From Methylobacterium sp. J-076 (GTDB lineage Bacteria > Pseudomonadota > Alphaproteobacteria > Rhizobiales > Beijerinckiaceae): a stretch of 64,000 bases of DNA. Location of the stretch: positions 1 to 64,000 of the forward strand of contig NZ_JAKSXW010000111.1 of the NCBI RefSeq assembly GCF_022829405.1, given 5' to 3'. The notes below the pieces were generated by a model that did not search any database, had not been told where the DNA came from, and was given only the letters and a program-made list of their open reading frames with translations. Numbering within the stretch: position 1 is the stretch's first letter; every line of letters starts with the position of its first letter. Of the stretch, positions 55,454 to 63,728 are shown piece by piece. The position numbers and the translations under genes were made by a program.

Positions 55454-55471
55454 CCCTCCCGCGAGGGAGGG
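55454..55471. terminator. GNRA-capped hairpin in divergent region
   Basis: CCCTCCC / GGGAGGG closed by a GCGA tetraloop, between the response regulator start and the L,D-transpeptidase. It has no T run and may be a structured leader rather than a terminator. Confidence 0.4.
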
Positions 55472-55636
55472 TGTACGGGGCAACCATCGTCCTCCACCCT
55501 TTACACCCGGTCGGGTGGGCCGGAGTGGAACGGACCTGCAAAGGATGAGCTTTGTGACCGTAAAGTGGCTTGCGCGCAATTCGACTTGCGGTTTGCCCGC
55601 ACAGTGCCGGTGGATCCGGGCGGGAGAGGGCCGGTG

Positions 55637-56179
55637 ATGCGGGTCGTCCGGACCACCCTGCGCGAGATCCGCGTCCGCCCCACCGTGGCCGACCGGCGCA
55701 AGGGCCACCTCCTCGTGGGCCGGGCGGTGATTCCCTGCGCCCTCGGCGCCTGCGGGATCGTCAGCGGCAAGCGCGAGGGGGATGGGGGCTCGCCGCGGGG
55801 GCGCTTCCGCCTGCGCGGGGGCGCCTACCGGCCCGACCACCTGCCGGTCCGCCCGCGGACCGCCCTGCCGCTGCGCGCCCTCCGGCCAGACGACGGCTGG
55901 TGCGACGACCGGCGGGACCGCCGCTACAACCGGCCGATGCGCCTGCCGGCGCCGGGCGTCAGCGCGGAAGCGATGTGGCGGGGGGACGGCCTGTACGACG
56001 TGGTGCTCGACATCGACTACAACCGGGCGCCGATCCGGCCCGGCCGGGGCTCGGCGATCTTCATGCACGTCGCCCGCGAGGGCTACCGCCCCACGGAGGG
56101 CTGCGTGGCCCTCGCCCGGGCCGACCTCATCCGCCTGCTGCGCCGCCTGGGCCCCCGCACCCACCTGCGCATCGGCTGA
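55637..56179 (+). CDS. L,D-transpeptidase (YkuD) family protein
   Basis: A 180-residue protein with the YkuD catalytic region: His144 in FMHVAREGY and Cys156 in RPTEGCVAL, matching the H-x(n)-[ST]-x-G-C motif. Such enzymes cross-link peptidoglycan or attach proteins to it through diaminopimelate. No signal peptide is evident with the ATG at 55637 (preceded by GAGAGGG), which is unusual for this activity but common for this short alphaproteobacterial subgroup. It is divergent from the response regulator gene. Confidence 0.82.
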   Translation: MRVVRTTLREIRVRPTVADRRKGHLLVGRAVIPCALGACGIVSGKREGDGGSPRGRFRLRGGAYRPDHLPVRPRTALPLRALRPDDGWCDDRRDRRYNRPMRLPAPGVSAEAMWRGDGLYDVVLDIDYNRAPIRPGRGSAIFMHVAREGYRPTEGCVALARADLIRLLRRLGPRTHLRIG

Positions 56180-56189
56180 GCGGCGGGGT

Positions 56190-56417
56190 TCACACCTGCC
56201 GCACCTCCCCGGGCTTGAGGTTCATCGCCTTGGCGGTGCGCGTGGACAGGCTGCCCACGATCACCGGCTGCCCCGTCTCCCCCGCCCGGGCCATGACGGC
56301 GGCCAGGGCCTCGGCCGCGCCGGGCATCCGCGCCGCGTAGACCGGCGTCGCGGAGGAGCGCGCCGCGGTGAGGGCGACGAGGTAGGTCGTGTGGCGTACG
56401 CGCAGGCGAGACGGCAT
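56190..56417 (-). CDS. Small conserved protein, unknown function
   Basis: A 75-residue basic protein starting MPSRLRVRHTTYLVALTA, with a mixed alpha/beta pattern and ending in STRTAKAMNLKPGEVRQV. AAGGATCGGGG precedes the ATG. It is convergent with the L,D-transpeptidase gene, ten bases apart. No family was recognised. Confidence 0.5.
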   Translation of the reverse strand: MPSRLRVRHTTYLVALTAARSSATPVYAARMPGAAEALAAVMARAGETGQPVIVGSLSTRTAKAMNLKPGEVRQV

Positions 56418-56554
56418 CCCCGATCCTTGCCCTGTCGGCTAAGTAACTTCGAAGCCCTCCCTACCCCGCGGGGACAGGGTGGGACAGACCATTCCCACTC
56501 ATCGCTCCATCCGGCAGTTACGATCCCGACCGGAACAGAATTTTGCCCGCCCGA

Positions 56555-57379
56555 TCAGGTCGCTGTCAGCGATAGCGCCGGGAAAGTCGCATCGTCGGGC
56601 ACAGCCTCCCAGGTTTGACCGGGCGAGATCGGCAACGCCCGCGTCAGGGTCCCGGTCGAGATGACCTCGCCCGGAGCCAGGGCGGCCTCACCGGGGTTAT
56701 TAGCCAGCATAGTAACGAGGTGATCCAGGGCGGCGAGGGGGCCGCCCCGGAGGACGTTGGCCGCCGCCCCGAGGTCGGCGACCTCCCCGTCGCAGGTCAA
56801 CGTGAGGGTGAGGCCGGACAGCCGGGCCAGCCATTCCTCCTCCCGTCCGGGGGCGACGGGGATCCGCGCCCCGGGCATCAGGCACCCGTGCAGCCCGAAG
56901 GCCGCCACCGTGTCGGGGGCGGCGAAGCGCCACCCCGCGAAGAGGGATTGGACGATCTCGAAGCCGAGGCTCACCCAGGCGACGCAGCCGAAGAGGGCGC
57001 GCCGGTCCATGCCGGCCTCGGGGGCACGGCCGAGGCCGAGGATGATCTCGGGCTCGATCCGCGGCTCCACGAAGGCGGCCAGGGAGAGCGGCGCGGGGAG
57101 GGGCGCCCCCTCGATCAGCGTCGTGTCGTAGACCGTGCCCCAGATCGGCCCATCGACGCCGTACTCCCCCCAGATCGTCGTGTTGGTGAAGCCGATCTTG
57201 CGGCCCACCGGCCGCTCGCCCCGCGCCTCGCGCAGGCGCCGCACCTCCCCCGCCACCCGGTAGGCGGCGGGCAGGTCGAAGCCCGGCATCCAGGAGGAGG
57301 GCGGCGCGATCTGCCGCCGGTGCTCGTGGGCGGCCAAGATCGTGCGGGCCAGGGTGGCGGCGGGGTCAGGACCGGTCAT
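56555..57379 (-). CDS. 2-keto-4-pentenoate hydratase / FAH-family protein
   Basis: A 274-residue protein of the fumarylacetoacetate-hydrolase superfamily, hydratase branch. The metal-binding acidic motif is in VEPRIEPEIILGLG, followed by GFEIVQSLFAGWRF; RKIGFTNTTIWGEYGVDGP near the N terminus is typical of hydratases acting on 2-hydroxypenta-2,4-dienoates. The ATG at 57379 follows CAGGAGGCGCC. No aromatic-ring meta-cleavage genes are near, so the pathway is uncertain. It is divergent from a zinc alcohol dehydrogenase. Confidence 0.82.
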   Translation of the reverse strand: MTGPDPAATLARTILAAHEHRRQIAPPSSWMPGFDLPAAYRVAGEVRRLREARGERPVGRKIGFTNTTIWGEYGVDGPIWGTVYDTTLIEGAPLPAPLSLAAFVEPRIEPEIILGLGRAPEAGMDRRALFGCVAWVSLGFEIVQSLFAGWRFAAPDTVAAFGLHGCLMPGARIPVAPGREEEWLARLSGLTLTLTCDGEVADLGAAANVLRGGPLAALDHLVTMLANNPGEAALAPGEVISTGTLTRALPISPGQTWEAVPDDATFPALSLTAT

Positions 57380-57534
57380 GGCGCCTCCTGGGGTCGCGTG
57401 GGGTGTCCAGGCGACGCCCCGGCGGGGAACGTCCCCTCCCGTCCCCACCCCGAGGAACTTGGCCGTGGCGACGCCGGCTTGTCCCGGGGAGAAGGCCGGC
57501 TCCGGGCCGCCTCCGGGATGCAAGGGAACAGACC

Positions 57535-58710
57535 ATGAAGGCACTCTGCTGGCACGGTAAAGGCGACATCCGCTGCGACACGGTCCCCGATCCGAGGATC
57601 GAAGACCCGCGCGACGTGATCATCAAGGTCTCCTCCTGCGCCATCTGCGGCTCCGACCTCCACCTGATGGACGGGCTGATGCCGACGATGGAATCGGGCG
57701 ACATCCTCGGCCACGAGTTCATGGGCGAGGTGGTGGAGACCGGCAGCGGCCATTCCAAGTTCCGCAAGGGCGACCGGATCGTCGTGCCGTTCAACATCAA
57801 TTGCGGCGAGTGCCGCCAGTGCAAGCTCGGCAACTGGTCGGTCTGCGAGCGCTCGAACCGCAACGCGCAGATGGCCGCCGCGCAGTTCGGCTACACCACC
57901 GCCGGCCTGTTCGGCTACTCGCACCTCACCGGCGGCTATGCGGGCGGGCAGGCGGAGTACGTGCGCGTGCCCATGGCGGACGTGGCGCCGATGAAGGTGC
58001 CCGACGGCATGGATGACGAGGCGGCCCTGTTCCTCACGGACATCCTGCCCACCGGCTGGCAGGGCGCGGAGCATTGCGAGATCAAGGGCGGCGAGACCAT
58101 CGCCGTCTGGGGCGCGGGGCCGGTGGGCTTCTTCGCCATCCAGGCGGCCAGGCTCATGGGCGCCGAGCGGATCATCGTGATCGAGACCGTGCCCGAGCGG
58201 ATCGCCCTCGCCAGGAAGGCCGGCGCCACCGACGTCATCGATTTCGAGGCCGAGGACGTGTTCGAGCGCATCAAGGAGATCACCAAGGGCCAGGGCCCGG
58301 ACGGGGTGATCGACTGCGTCGGCATGGAGGCGAGCGGCGGCCACGGGCTGGCGGGCTTCGTCACCGCCGTGCAGGAGAAGCTCACCTCCACCGAGCGGCC
58401 CATCGCCCTGGCCGAGGCGATCAAGGCGGTGCGGCCCTGCGGCATCGTCTCGGTGCCCGGCGTCTATGGCGGGCCGGTGCCGATCAACATGGGCTCCATC
58501 GTCCAGAAGGGGCTGACCATGAAGAGCGGGCAGACCCACGTGAAGCGCTACCTCGAGCCCCTGCTCAAGCTGATCCAGGAGGGCAAGATCGACACCTCGT
58601 CGCTGATCACCCACCGCTCGAGCAGGCTGGAGGACGGGCCCGACCTCTACAAGGCGTTCCGGGACAAGAAGGACGGCTGCGTGAAGGTGGTGTTCCACCC
58701 CGGCGGCTGA
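57535..58710 (+). CDS. Zinc-dependent alcohol dehydrogenase (glutathione-independent formaldehyde dehydrogenase-like)
   Basis: A 391-residue medium-chain dehydrogenase. Catalytic-zinc residues are in SSCAICGSDLHLMDG and GHEFMGEVVE; the four structural-zinc cysteines are in NCGECRQCKLGNWSVC. The NAD-binding fold has AVWGAGPVGFFAI. The insertion between these (AQFGYTTAGLFGYSHLTGG) is shared with the formaldehyde-dismutase/FDH-like branch. In a methylotroph-like genome a formaldehyde or alcohol substrate is plausible but unproven. The ATG at 57535 follows AAGGGAACAG. Confidence 0.88.
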   Translation: MKALCWHGKGDIRCDTVPDPRIEDPRDVIIKVSSCAICGSDLHLMDGLMPTMESGDILGHEFMGEVVETGSGHSKFRKGDRIVVPFNINCGECRQCKLGNWSVCERSNRNAQMAAAQFGYTTAGLFGYSHLTGGYAGGQAEYVRVPMADVAPMKVPDGMDDEAALFLTDILPTGWQGAEHCEIKGGETIAVWGAGPVGFFAIQAARLMGAERIIVIETVPERIALARKAGATDVIDFEAEDVFERIKEITKGQGPDGVIDCVGMEASGGHGLAGFVTAVQEKLTSTERPIALAEAIKAVRPCGIVSVPGVYGGPVPINMGSIVQKGLTMKSGQTHVKRYLEPLLKLIQEGKIDTSSLITHRSSRLEDGPDLYKAFRDKKDGCVKVVFHPGG

Positions 58711-58731
58711 GGGCCGCCCGCCCCCCGATGG

Positions 58732-58765
58732 CCCCGCCCCGCCCGCCCTGACGGGCGGGGCGGGG
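58732..58765 (+). terminator. Strong GC hairpin after alcohol dehydrogenase
   Basis: A 14-bp perfect stem, CCCCGCCCCGCCCG / CGGGCGGGGCGGGG, with a CCCTGA loop, 21 bases past the stop. A second, 7-bp hairpin (GTCCCGC / GCGGGAC) follows. Confidence 0.65.
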
Positions 58766-58933
58766 CGGGGCGGGCGCGCGTCCCGCCGCCGCTGCGGGAC
58801 GGAAACCGTTTCCTCACCACCGCGCGGTTCTGCCGCGAATTCGCTCGAAAGACGCTTATACAACGACATATTGCCGCGATGGGACCTCCGCTCGCGCCGC
58901 CCCCTGTCGTCCGTCGCCCGAGCCCCCCGCCCG

Positions 58934-60814
58934 ATGTCCAGTTCCGGCTACAGCCCCGCCCTCGTCGCCCTGTCGGTGGCGATCGCGATATTTGCCGCCT
59001 ACACAGCCCTGGATCTCGGGGCCCGCGCCCGGGGCCTCGCCGGCCGCCCGGCCCTGCGCTGGCTCTGGATCGCGGGAGCCGCCGTGACCATGGGCGGCGG
59101 CATCTGGGCCATGCACTTCGTCGGCATGCTCGCCCTCGAGATGGGGATGCCGGCGGCCTACGACCTCGGCCTGACGGTCCTGTCCTTCCTCATCGCGGTG
59201 GGGGTGACGGGGGCGGCCTTCGCCTGGGTCGGCCGCGCGGCGGCGGGCGGGGGCGCCGTGCTGGTCGCGGGGCCGCTCATGGGGCTCGGCGTCGGGCTGA
59301 TGCACTACACGGGCATGGCCGCGATGCGGATGCCCGGCCCCATCCTCTACGATCCCGCCCTGGTGGTCGCCTCGGTCGTCATCGCCATCCTGGCCGCCAC
59401 CGCGGCCCTGTGGCTCGCCTTCCGCCACAACAGCGTGCCCGAGAAGGTCGCGGCGGCCTGCGTCATGGGGCTGGCCGTGTCCGGCATGCACTACACCGGC
59501 ATGGCGGCGGCGACCTTCACCGCCGGCGCCGCGCACGATCACGCCGGCCCCGCCATCGCGGGGGCGCAGCCCTACCTCGCCGTGGGCGTGGCCGGGGCGA
59601 CGTTCCTGATCCTGTTCGTCGGGATGCTGGCCATCGCCGTCGATCAGCACCGCATCCAGGGTGAGCTCGCCGCCAGCGAAGCCCGGTTCCGGGCCGCCAT
59701 CGCGGCGGTGCGCGGCGTGCTCTGGACCAACGATGCCCAGGGCCGGATGGTCGGCCCGCAGCCCGGCTGGGCCGCCATCACCGGGCAGACGCCGGAGGAG
59801 TACAAGGGCTTCGGCTGGGCCGACGCCGTGCACCCCGACGACGCCGCCCCGAGCATCGCCGCCTGGAACGAGACCGTCGCCGCGCGGCAGACCTTCGTGT
59901 TCGAGCACCGGGTGCGCGCGAAGGAGGGCGGCTACCGGCACTACGCGATCCGCGCCGTGCCGGTGCTGAACGACGACGGGGCGATCCGCGAATGGGTCGG
60001 CGTCCACACCGACATCACCGCCCAGCGGGAGGCCGAGGCGGAGCTGCGCGAATCCAACGAGGAGATCCAGCGCTACGCCTACATCGTCAGCCACGACCTG
60101 CGGGCGCCCCTCGTGAACATCATGGGCTTCACGAGCGAGCTGGCCGAGACCCGCAGCGAGCTGCGCGCGACGCTCGCCGGGCACCCGCAGGCGGAGCGGA
60201 TCGATGCCGAGATGGGCGAGGCGCTGGGCTTCATCGGCGCCGCCGTCACCCGGATGGAGAGGCTGATCGCCGCCATCCTGAAGCTCTCCCGCGAGGGCCG
60301 CCGCCGCTTCGAGCCGGAGCCCCTGGACATGACCGCCCTGATGCGCCGCCTCGCCGACGCGACGCGCCATCAGGCCGGCACGCGCAACGCCACGGTGAGC
60401 GTCGCCCCGGACCTGCCGGAGATCGTCGCCGACCGGCTCGCCGTGGAGCAGATCTTCGGCAACCTCCTCGACAACGCCCTCAAGTACCTCGACGACGGCC
60501 GCCCCGGCCGCATCACGATCACCGCCGAGGCGTCCGGGGCCGACCGGGTGCGCTTCGCCGTCGCCGACAACGGCCGCGGCATCTCCCGCAACGACCATGT
60601 CCGGGTGTTCGAGCTGTTCCGCCGGTCGGGCCCGCAGGACAGGCCGGGGGAGGGGATCGGCCTCGCCCACGTCAAGGCGCTGGTCCGGGCGCTGGGCGGC
60701 CGGATCGACCTCGCCTCCGAGCCCGGCCAAGGCTCGACCTTCACGGTGACGCTCCCCCGCGGGCCGTCTATGGAGCGCGGTGCGCCGGCTCCCCTGTCGA
60801 TCGCCGCGGAATGA
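58934..60814 (+). CDS. MHYT-PAS sensor histidine kinase
   Basis: A 626-residue membrane kinase. The N-terminal MHYT domain has seven transmembrane helices with three metal-type motifs (MHFVGM, MHYTGM, MHYTGM), proposed in the family to sense O2, CO or NO through copper. A PAS domain follows (ASEARFRAAIAAVRGVLWTN), then the His phosphorylation site (YAYIVSHDLRAPLVNIMG) and the ATPase domain with NLLDNALKYL, DNGRGIS and GEGIGLAHVK. The ATG at 58934 is chosen; an earlier TTG start at 58871 is less likely. It is first in a tightly packed three-gene signalling operon. Confidence 0.92.
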   Translation: MSSSGYSPALVALSVAIAIFAAYTALDLGARARGLAGRPALRWLWIAGAAVTMGGGIWAMHFVGMLALEMGMPAAYDLGLTVLSFLIAVGVTGAAFAWVGRAAAGGGAVLVAGPLMGLGVGLMHYTGMAAMRMPGPILYDPALVVASVVIAILAATAALWLAFRHNSVPEKVAAACVMGLAVSGMHYTGMAAATFTAGAAHDHAGPAIAGAQPYLAVGVAGATFLILFVGMLAIAVDQHRIQGELAASEARFRAAIAAVRGVLWTNDAQGRMVGPQPGWAAITGQTPEEYKGFGWADAVHPDDAAPSIAAWNETVAARQTFVFEHRVRAKEGGYRHYAIRAVPVLNDDGAIREWVGVHTDITAQREAEAELRESNEEIQRYAYIVSHDLRAPLVNIMGFTSELAETRSELRATLAGHPQAERIDAEMGEALGFIGAAVTRMERLIAAILKLSREGRRRFEPEPLDMTALMRRLADATRHQAGTRNATVSVAPDLPEIVADRLAVEQIFGNLLDNALKYLDDGRPGRITITAEASGADRVRFAVADNGRGISRNDHVRVFELFRRSGPQDRPGEGIGLAHVKALVRALGGRIDLASEPGQGSTFTVTLPRGPSMERGAPAPLSIAAE

Positions 60815-60828
60815 AGCGAGAGCCGCCC

Positions 60829-61263
60829 ATGCATCCCGTCTGCATCGTGATGATCGAGGACGACGAGGGCCATGCCCGCCTCATCGAGCGGAACATCCGC
60901 CGGGCGGGGGTGAACAACGAGATCGTGCCGTTCCGCGACGGGACCTCGGCCCTCGCCTACCTGTTCGGCCCGGACGGCTCCGGCGAGGTGAGCCGGCGGC
61001 GCCACCTCCTGATCCTCCTCGACCTCAACCTGCCGGACATGACCGGCATCGACATCCTGGAGAAGGTGAAGGCCAACGCGCACACCAAGCGCTCGCCGGT
61101 CATCGTGCTCACCACCACCGACGACGCCCGCGAGATCCAGCGCTGCTACGATCTCGGCGCCAACGTCTACGTCACGAAGCCGGTGAACTACGAAGGCTTC
61201 GCCAACGCCATCCGCCAGCTCGGCCTGTTCTTCTCCGTCATGCAGATCCCGGAAGCGCCATGA
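60829..61263 (+). CDS. Single-domain response regulator (Rcp1-like)
   Basis: A 144-residue receiver: acidic pocket VMIEDDEGHARLIERN, phospho-Asp in LLILLDLNLPDMTGID, Thr in IVLTTTDDA, Lys in YVTKPVNYEGF. The 'IEDDEGHARLIERNIRRAG' style is that of receivers paired with bacteriophytochrome-type kinases. ATG at 60829 is used; ATG at 60811 would overlap the kinase stop. Its stop overlaps the next gene (ATGA), so it carries phosphate between the two kinases' output or to an unknown target. Confidence 0.88.
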   Translation: MHPVCIVMIEDDEGHARLIERNIRRAGVNNEIVPFRDGTSALAYLFGPDGSGEVSRRRHLLILLDLNLPDMTGIDILEKVKANAHTKRSPVIVLTTTDDAREIQRCYDLGANVYVTKPVNYEGFANAIRQLGLFFSVMQIPEAP

Positions 61264-62315
61264 CGACAGGTCCCGGCGGCGGGGGCGGGCCCGGCATCCG
61301 CATCCTCTACATCGATGACGATGCCGGGCTCGCGCGCCTCGTGCAGCGCAGCCTGACCGCCCGCGGCTACGCCGTGGAGCACGCCGCGGGCGGCGAGGCG
61401 GGCCTCGCGCGGCTGGCCGCCGGGGGCATCGACCTCGTGGCCCTCGACCATCACATGCCCGGCCAGACCGGGCTCGACCTGCTGCCGGCCATCCGCGCCC
61501 TGCCGGACGCGCCGCCGGTGGTCTACGTCACCGGCTCGGAGGACAGCCGCGTCGCCGTGGCCGCCCTGAAGGCGGGTGCCGTCGACTACGTGTGGAAGGA
61601 CCTGCAGGGCCAGTTCCGGGAGCTGCTGGGCGAGGCGGTGGCGACCGCCCTCAAGGCGGAGGCCATGCGCCGGGACAAGGAGCGGGCCGAGGCGGAGGTC
61701 CGCGCCGCCCGCGACCGGGCCGAGCTGCTCCTGCGCGAGGTGAACCACCGGGTGGCGAATTCCCTGGCCCTGGTGGCCGCCCTCGCGCGGATGCAGACCA
61801 ACGCCGTGGCGGACCCGGCGGCCAAGGCCGCCCTGGAGGAGATGCAGGCGCGCATCTCGGCCATCGCCGGCATCCACCGCCGGCTCTACACCTCCGAGGA
61901 CGTCGAGGCGGTGGAGCTCGACGCCTATCTCGGCAGCCTCGTGGAGGAATTGCAGCTCGCCATGAAGGCCGCGGGCCGGGACCACGCCATCCGCCTCAGC
62001 GCCGAGCCGGTGCGGCTCGCCACCGACAAGGCGGTCTCGGTGGGCGTCGTCGTCACCGAACTCGTCACCAACGCCTACAAGTACGCCTATCCCGCGCAGG
62101 AGCCGGGGGAGATCCGCGTCGCCCTGCGGCGGTCGGCGGACCGGCTCGAACTCGCCGTCGAGGATGACGGGGTCGGCTGGACCGGCGAGGGCGAGCCCCG
62201 GGGCACCGGCCTCGGCTCGCGCATCGTCCGGGCCATGGCGACGAACCTGCGCTCCGCCCTGGTCTACGATCTGGCGCCGCGGGGCACCCGGGCGTCCCTG
62301 TCGTTCGAGGGGTGA
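61260..62315 (+). CDS. Receiver-HWE/HisKA_2 hybrid histidine kinase
   Basis: A 351-residue soluble protein. An N-terminal receiver (ILYIDDDAGLARLV, phospho-Asp in VALDHHMPG, Lys in YVWKDL) is joined by a coiled coil to a HisKA_2-type kinase with LLREVNHRVANSLALVAALA, TELVTNAYKYAYP and GTGLGSRIVRAM. Receiver-kinase proteins relay a signal from an upstream kinase. It is coupled to the receiver gene before it by a four-base overlap and would be the last step of this operon's cascade. Confidence 0.9.
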   Translation: MTTGPGGGGGPGIRILYIDDDAGLARLVQRSLTARGYAVEHAAGGEAGLARLAAGGIDLVALDHHMPGQTGLDLLPAIRALPDAPPVVYVTGSEDSRVAVAALKAGAVDYVWKDLQGQFRELLGEAVATALKAEAMRRDKERAEAEVRAARDRAELLLREVNHRVANSLALVAALARMQTNAVADPAAKAALEEMQARISAIAGIHRRLYTSEDVEAVELDAYLGSLVEELQLAMKAAGRDHAIRLSAEPVRLATDKAVSVGVVVTELVTNAYKYAYPAQEPGEIRVALRRSADRLELAVEDDGVGWTGEGEPRGTGLGSRIVRAMATNLRSALVYDLAPRGTRASLSFEG

Positions 62316-62354
62316 GGCCCGGCCCCGACGCCGGGGGTTCGCGGGGCGCGCCCC

Positions 62355-62726
62355 TCAGCGGCCGGAGCCGCGCAGGATCATCTTGATGCGCTGGTCGGCG
62401 TTGGAGATCCGCTGCCCGATGCCCCGGCGGATGCAGCGCCCGACCGAATCGCCCGCATAGAAGCCGACGGTCTTCTCCTGCGCCCGGCACGCCTCGACCG
62501 GCGGCCACGCCACCACGATGGCGACGGTGCCGAGCACCACGAACGCGTCGATCAGCAGCCACGCGAACCAGCCGAGGCGGAAGCGGCGGCGCCCGTCCTC
62601 CTCGGTCTCCTGCTCCCGCCGCTGCGGCCGGATCGCGCCGCCGGAGCTCGCCCGGGCCATGCGGGACCGGAAGCGGGCCTCCTCGAGATCGTCGGCGTTG
62701 GGTGAGGCGGCTGGGCGCATCGGCAT
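62355..62726 (-). CDS. Small membrane protein with cysteine-bearing C-terminal domain, unknown
   Basis: A 123-residue protein: a polar N terminus, one transmembrane helix (WLLIDAFVVLGTVAIVVAW, about 62-80), then a short extracytoplasmic domain with two Cys in VEACRAQEKTVGFYAG and VGRCIRRG that could form a disulfide. The ATG at 62726 is used. It is followed on the same strand, 29 bases upstream, by another small membrane protein gene. No family was recognised. Confidence 0.6.
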   Translation of the reverse strand: MPMRPAASPNADDLEEARFRSRMARASSGGAIRPQRREQETEEDGRRRFRLGWFAWLLIDAFVVLGTVAIVVAWPPVEACRAQEKTVGFYAGDSVGRCIRRGIGQRISNADQRIKMILRGSGR

Positions 62727-62755
62727 GGTCGGATCCGGTCGGAGGGGCGGGGGCG

Positions 62756-63067
62756 TCAGTCGATCAGGCGCCGCAGCGCCGCGAAATTCTCCTGCATCGA
62801 CGTGGCGTTGCCGATCATCTCGCTGCGCGCGCAGGCGCTGGCGCCGAGCATGGAGGCCCAGTCCGCGAAGGAGGGGCGCGCCCGGCAGTCGGCGAAGAGG
62901 TTGCCGAACAGGAACAGGCCGAGGGGCATCAGGAACAGGGCGAGCTTCACCAGCGTGACCATGCGCCGGAACGGGCTCGTCCGGCGGCGCGGGCGGCGGC
63001 GCGCAGGGGCGTCGCCGTCGTCGTCCCAGTCCCAATCCCGGCTTTCGCTGCGGTCCTGCCCGAGCAT
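62756..63067 (-). CDS. Small membrane protein, unknown function
   Basis: A 103-residue protein: an Asp/Arg-rich N terminus, one transmembrane helix (LVKLALFLMPLGLFLFGNLF, about 39-58) and a polar tail with two Cys (FADCRARP, ACARSEMI). It probably forms a unit with the gene at 62355-62726, which also has a single helix and a two-Cys tail. The ATG at 63067 follows GACGGAGCG. Confidence 0.6.
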   Translation of the reverse strand: MLGQDRSESRDWDWDDDGDAPARRRPRRRTSPFRRMVTLVKLALFLMPLGLFLFGNLFADCRARPSFADWASMLGASACARSEMIGNATSMQENFAALRRLID

Positions 63068-63209
63068 CCCGACGCTCCGTCCCGGTCCCGGCTCACCTTC
63101 CCCGACGGATCGGTGGAGGGCGCCCGGCGACGCACACGTGCAGCGTGTCACGACCGTGTGAAGACACGCCTAAGCACGATGGTTGACGGTGGGTTAGCGG
63201 CGGGCGGCC

Positions 63210-63575
63210 TCAGGCCGCGAGGGCCCGGCGGACGGTGGAGCGCAGGTCGGCCAGGGAGAAGGGCTTGGTCAGCACGTCGGTGACGATGGCGTCGAGGCCC
63301 CGGGCGCGCTCGCGCTGGTCGGCGAAGCCGGTCATCAGCAGGATGGTCAGGTCCGGAAAATCCCGCTTGGCGGCGAGGGCCAGGGCGATGCCGTCCATCA
63401 GCGGCATGCGGATGTCGGTGAGCATCAGGTCGAAGGCGCCGCCCGCCTCGTTGAGCCGGTCGAGCCCGTCACTCCCATCGGTCGCGGTCACGACGGCGTG
63501 GCCGTCGATCTCCAGCCCCCGCTTGAGGAAGCCGCGCACCGTCTCTTCGTCATCCACCAGAAGGATGCGCGCCAT
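63210..63575 (-). CDS. cpdR: Cell-cycle response regulator CpdR
   Basis: A 121-residue single receiver. ILLVDDEETVRGFLKRGLEI, phospho-Asp in LMLTDIRMPLMDGIALAL, and especially LLMTGFADQRERARGLDAIV and LTKPFSLADLRSTVRRAL match Caulobacter CpdR closely. Unphosphorylated CpdR brings CtrA and other substrates to ClpXP; the CckA-ChpT relay inactivates it. It sits beside hpt, an arrangement common in alphaproteobacteria. The ATG at 63575 is used. Confidence 0.92.
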   Translation of the reverse strand: MARILLVDDEETVRGFLKRGLEIDGHAVVTATDGSDGLDRLNEAGGAFDLMLTDIRMPLMDGIALALAAKRDFPDLTILLMTGFADQRERARGLDAIVTDVLTKPFSLADLRSTVRRALAA

Positions 63576-63728
63576 GATGACCCGGGTTCGCCTTGCTGCG
63601 CCAAAGATCTTTGCCGTCTTCCCGGCTAGAACGGCGATGGAACCGCCCCCCTGTCAAGGCGGTGCGCCCGCAAAAGCAGCTTCGCAGCGCAGCAAAACGC
63701 CAAAATGTCGCGCCGGGAGGGCTCGGCG

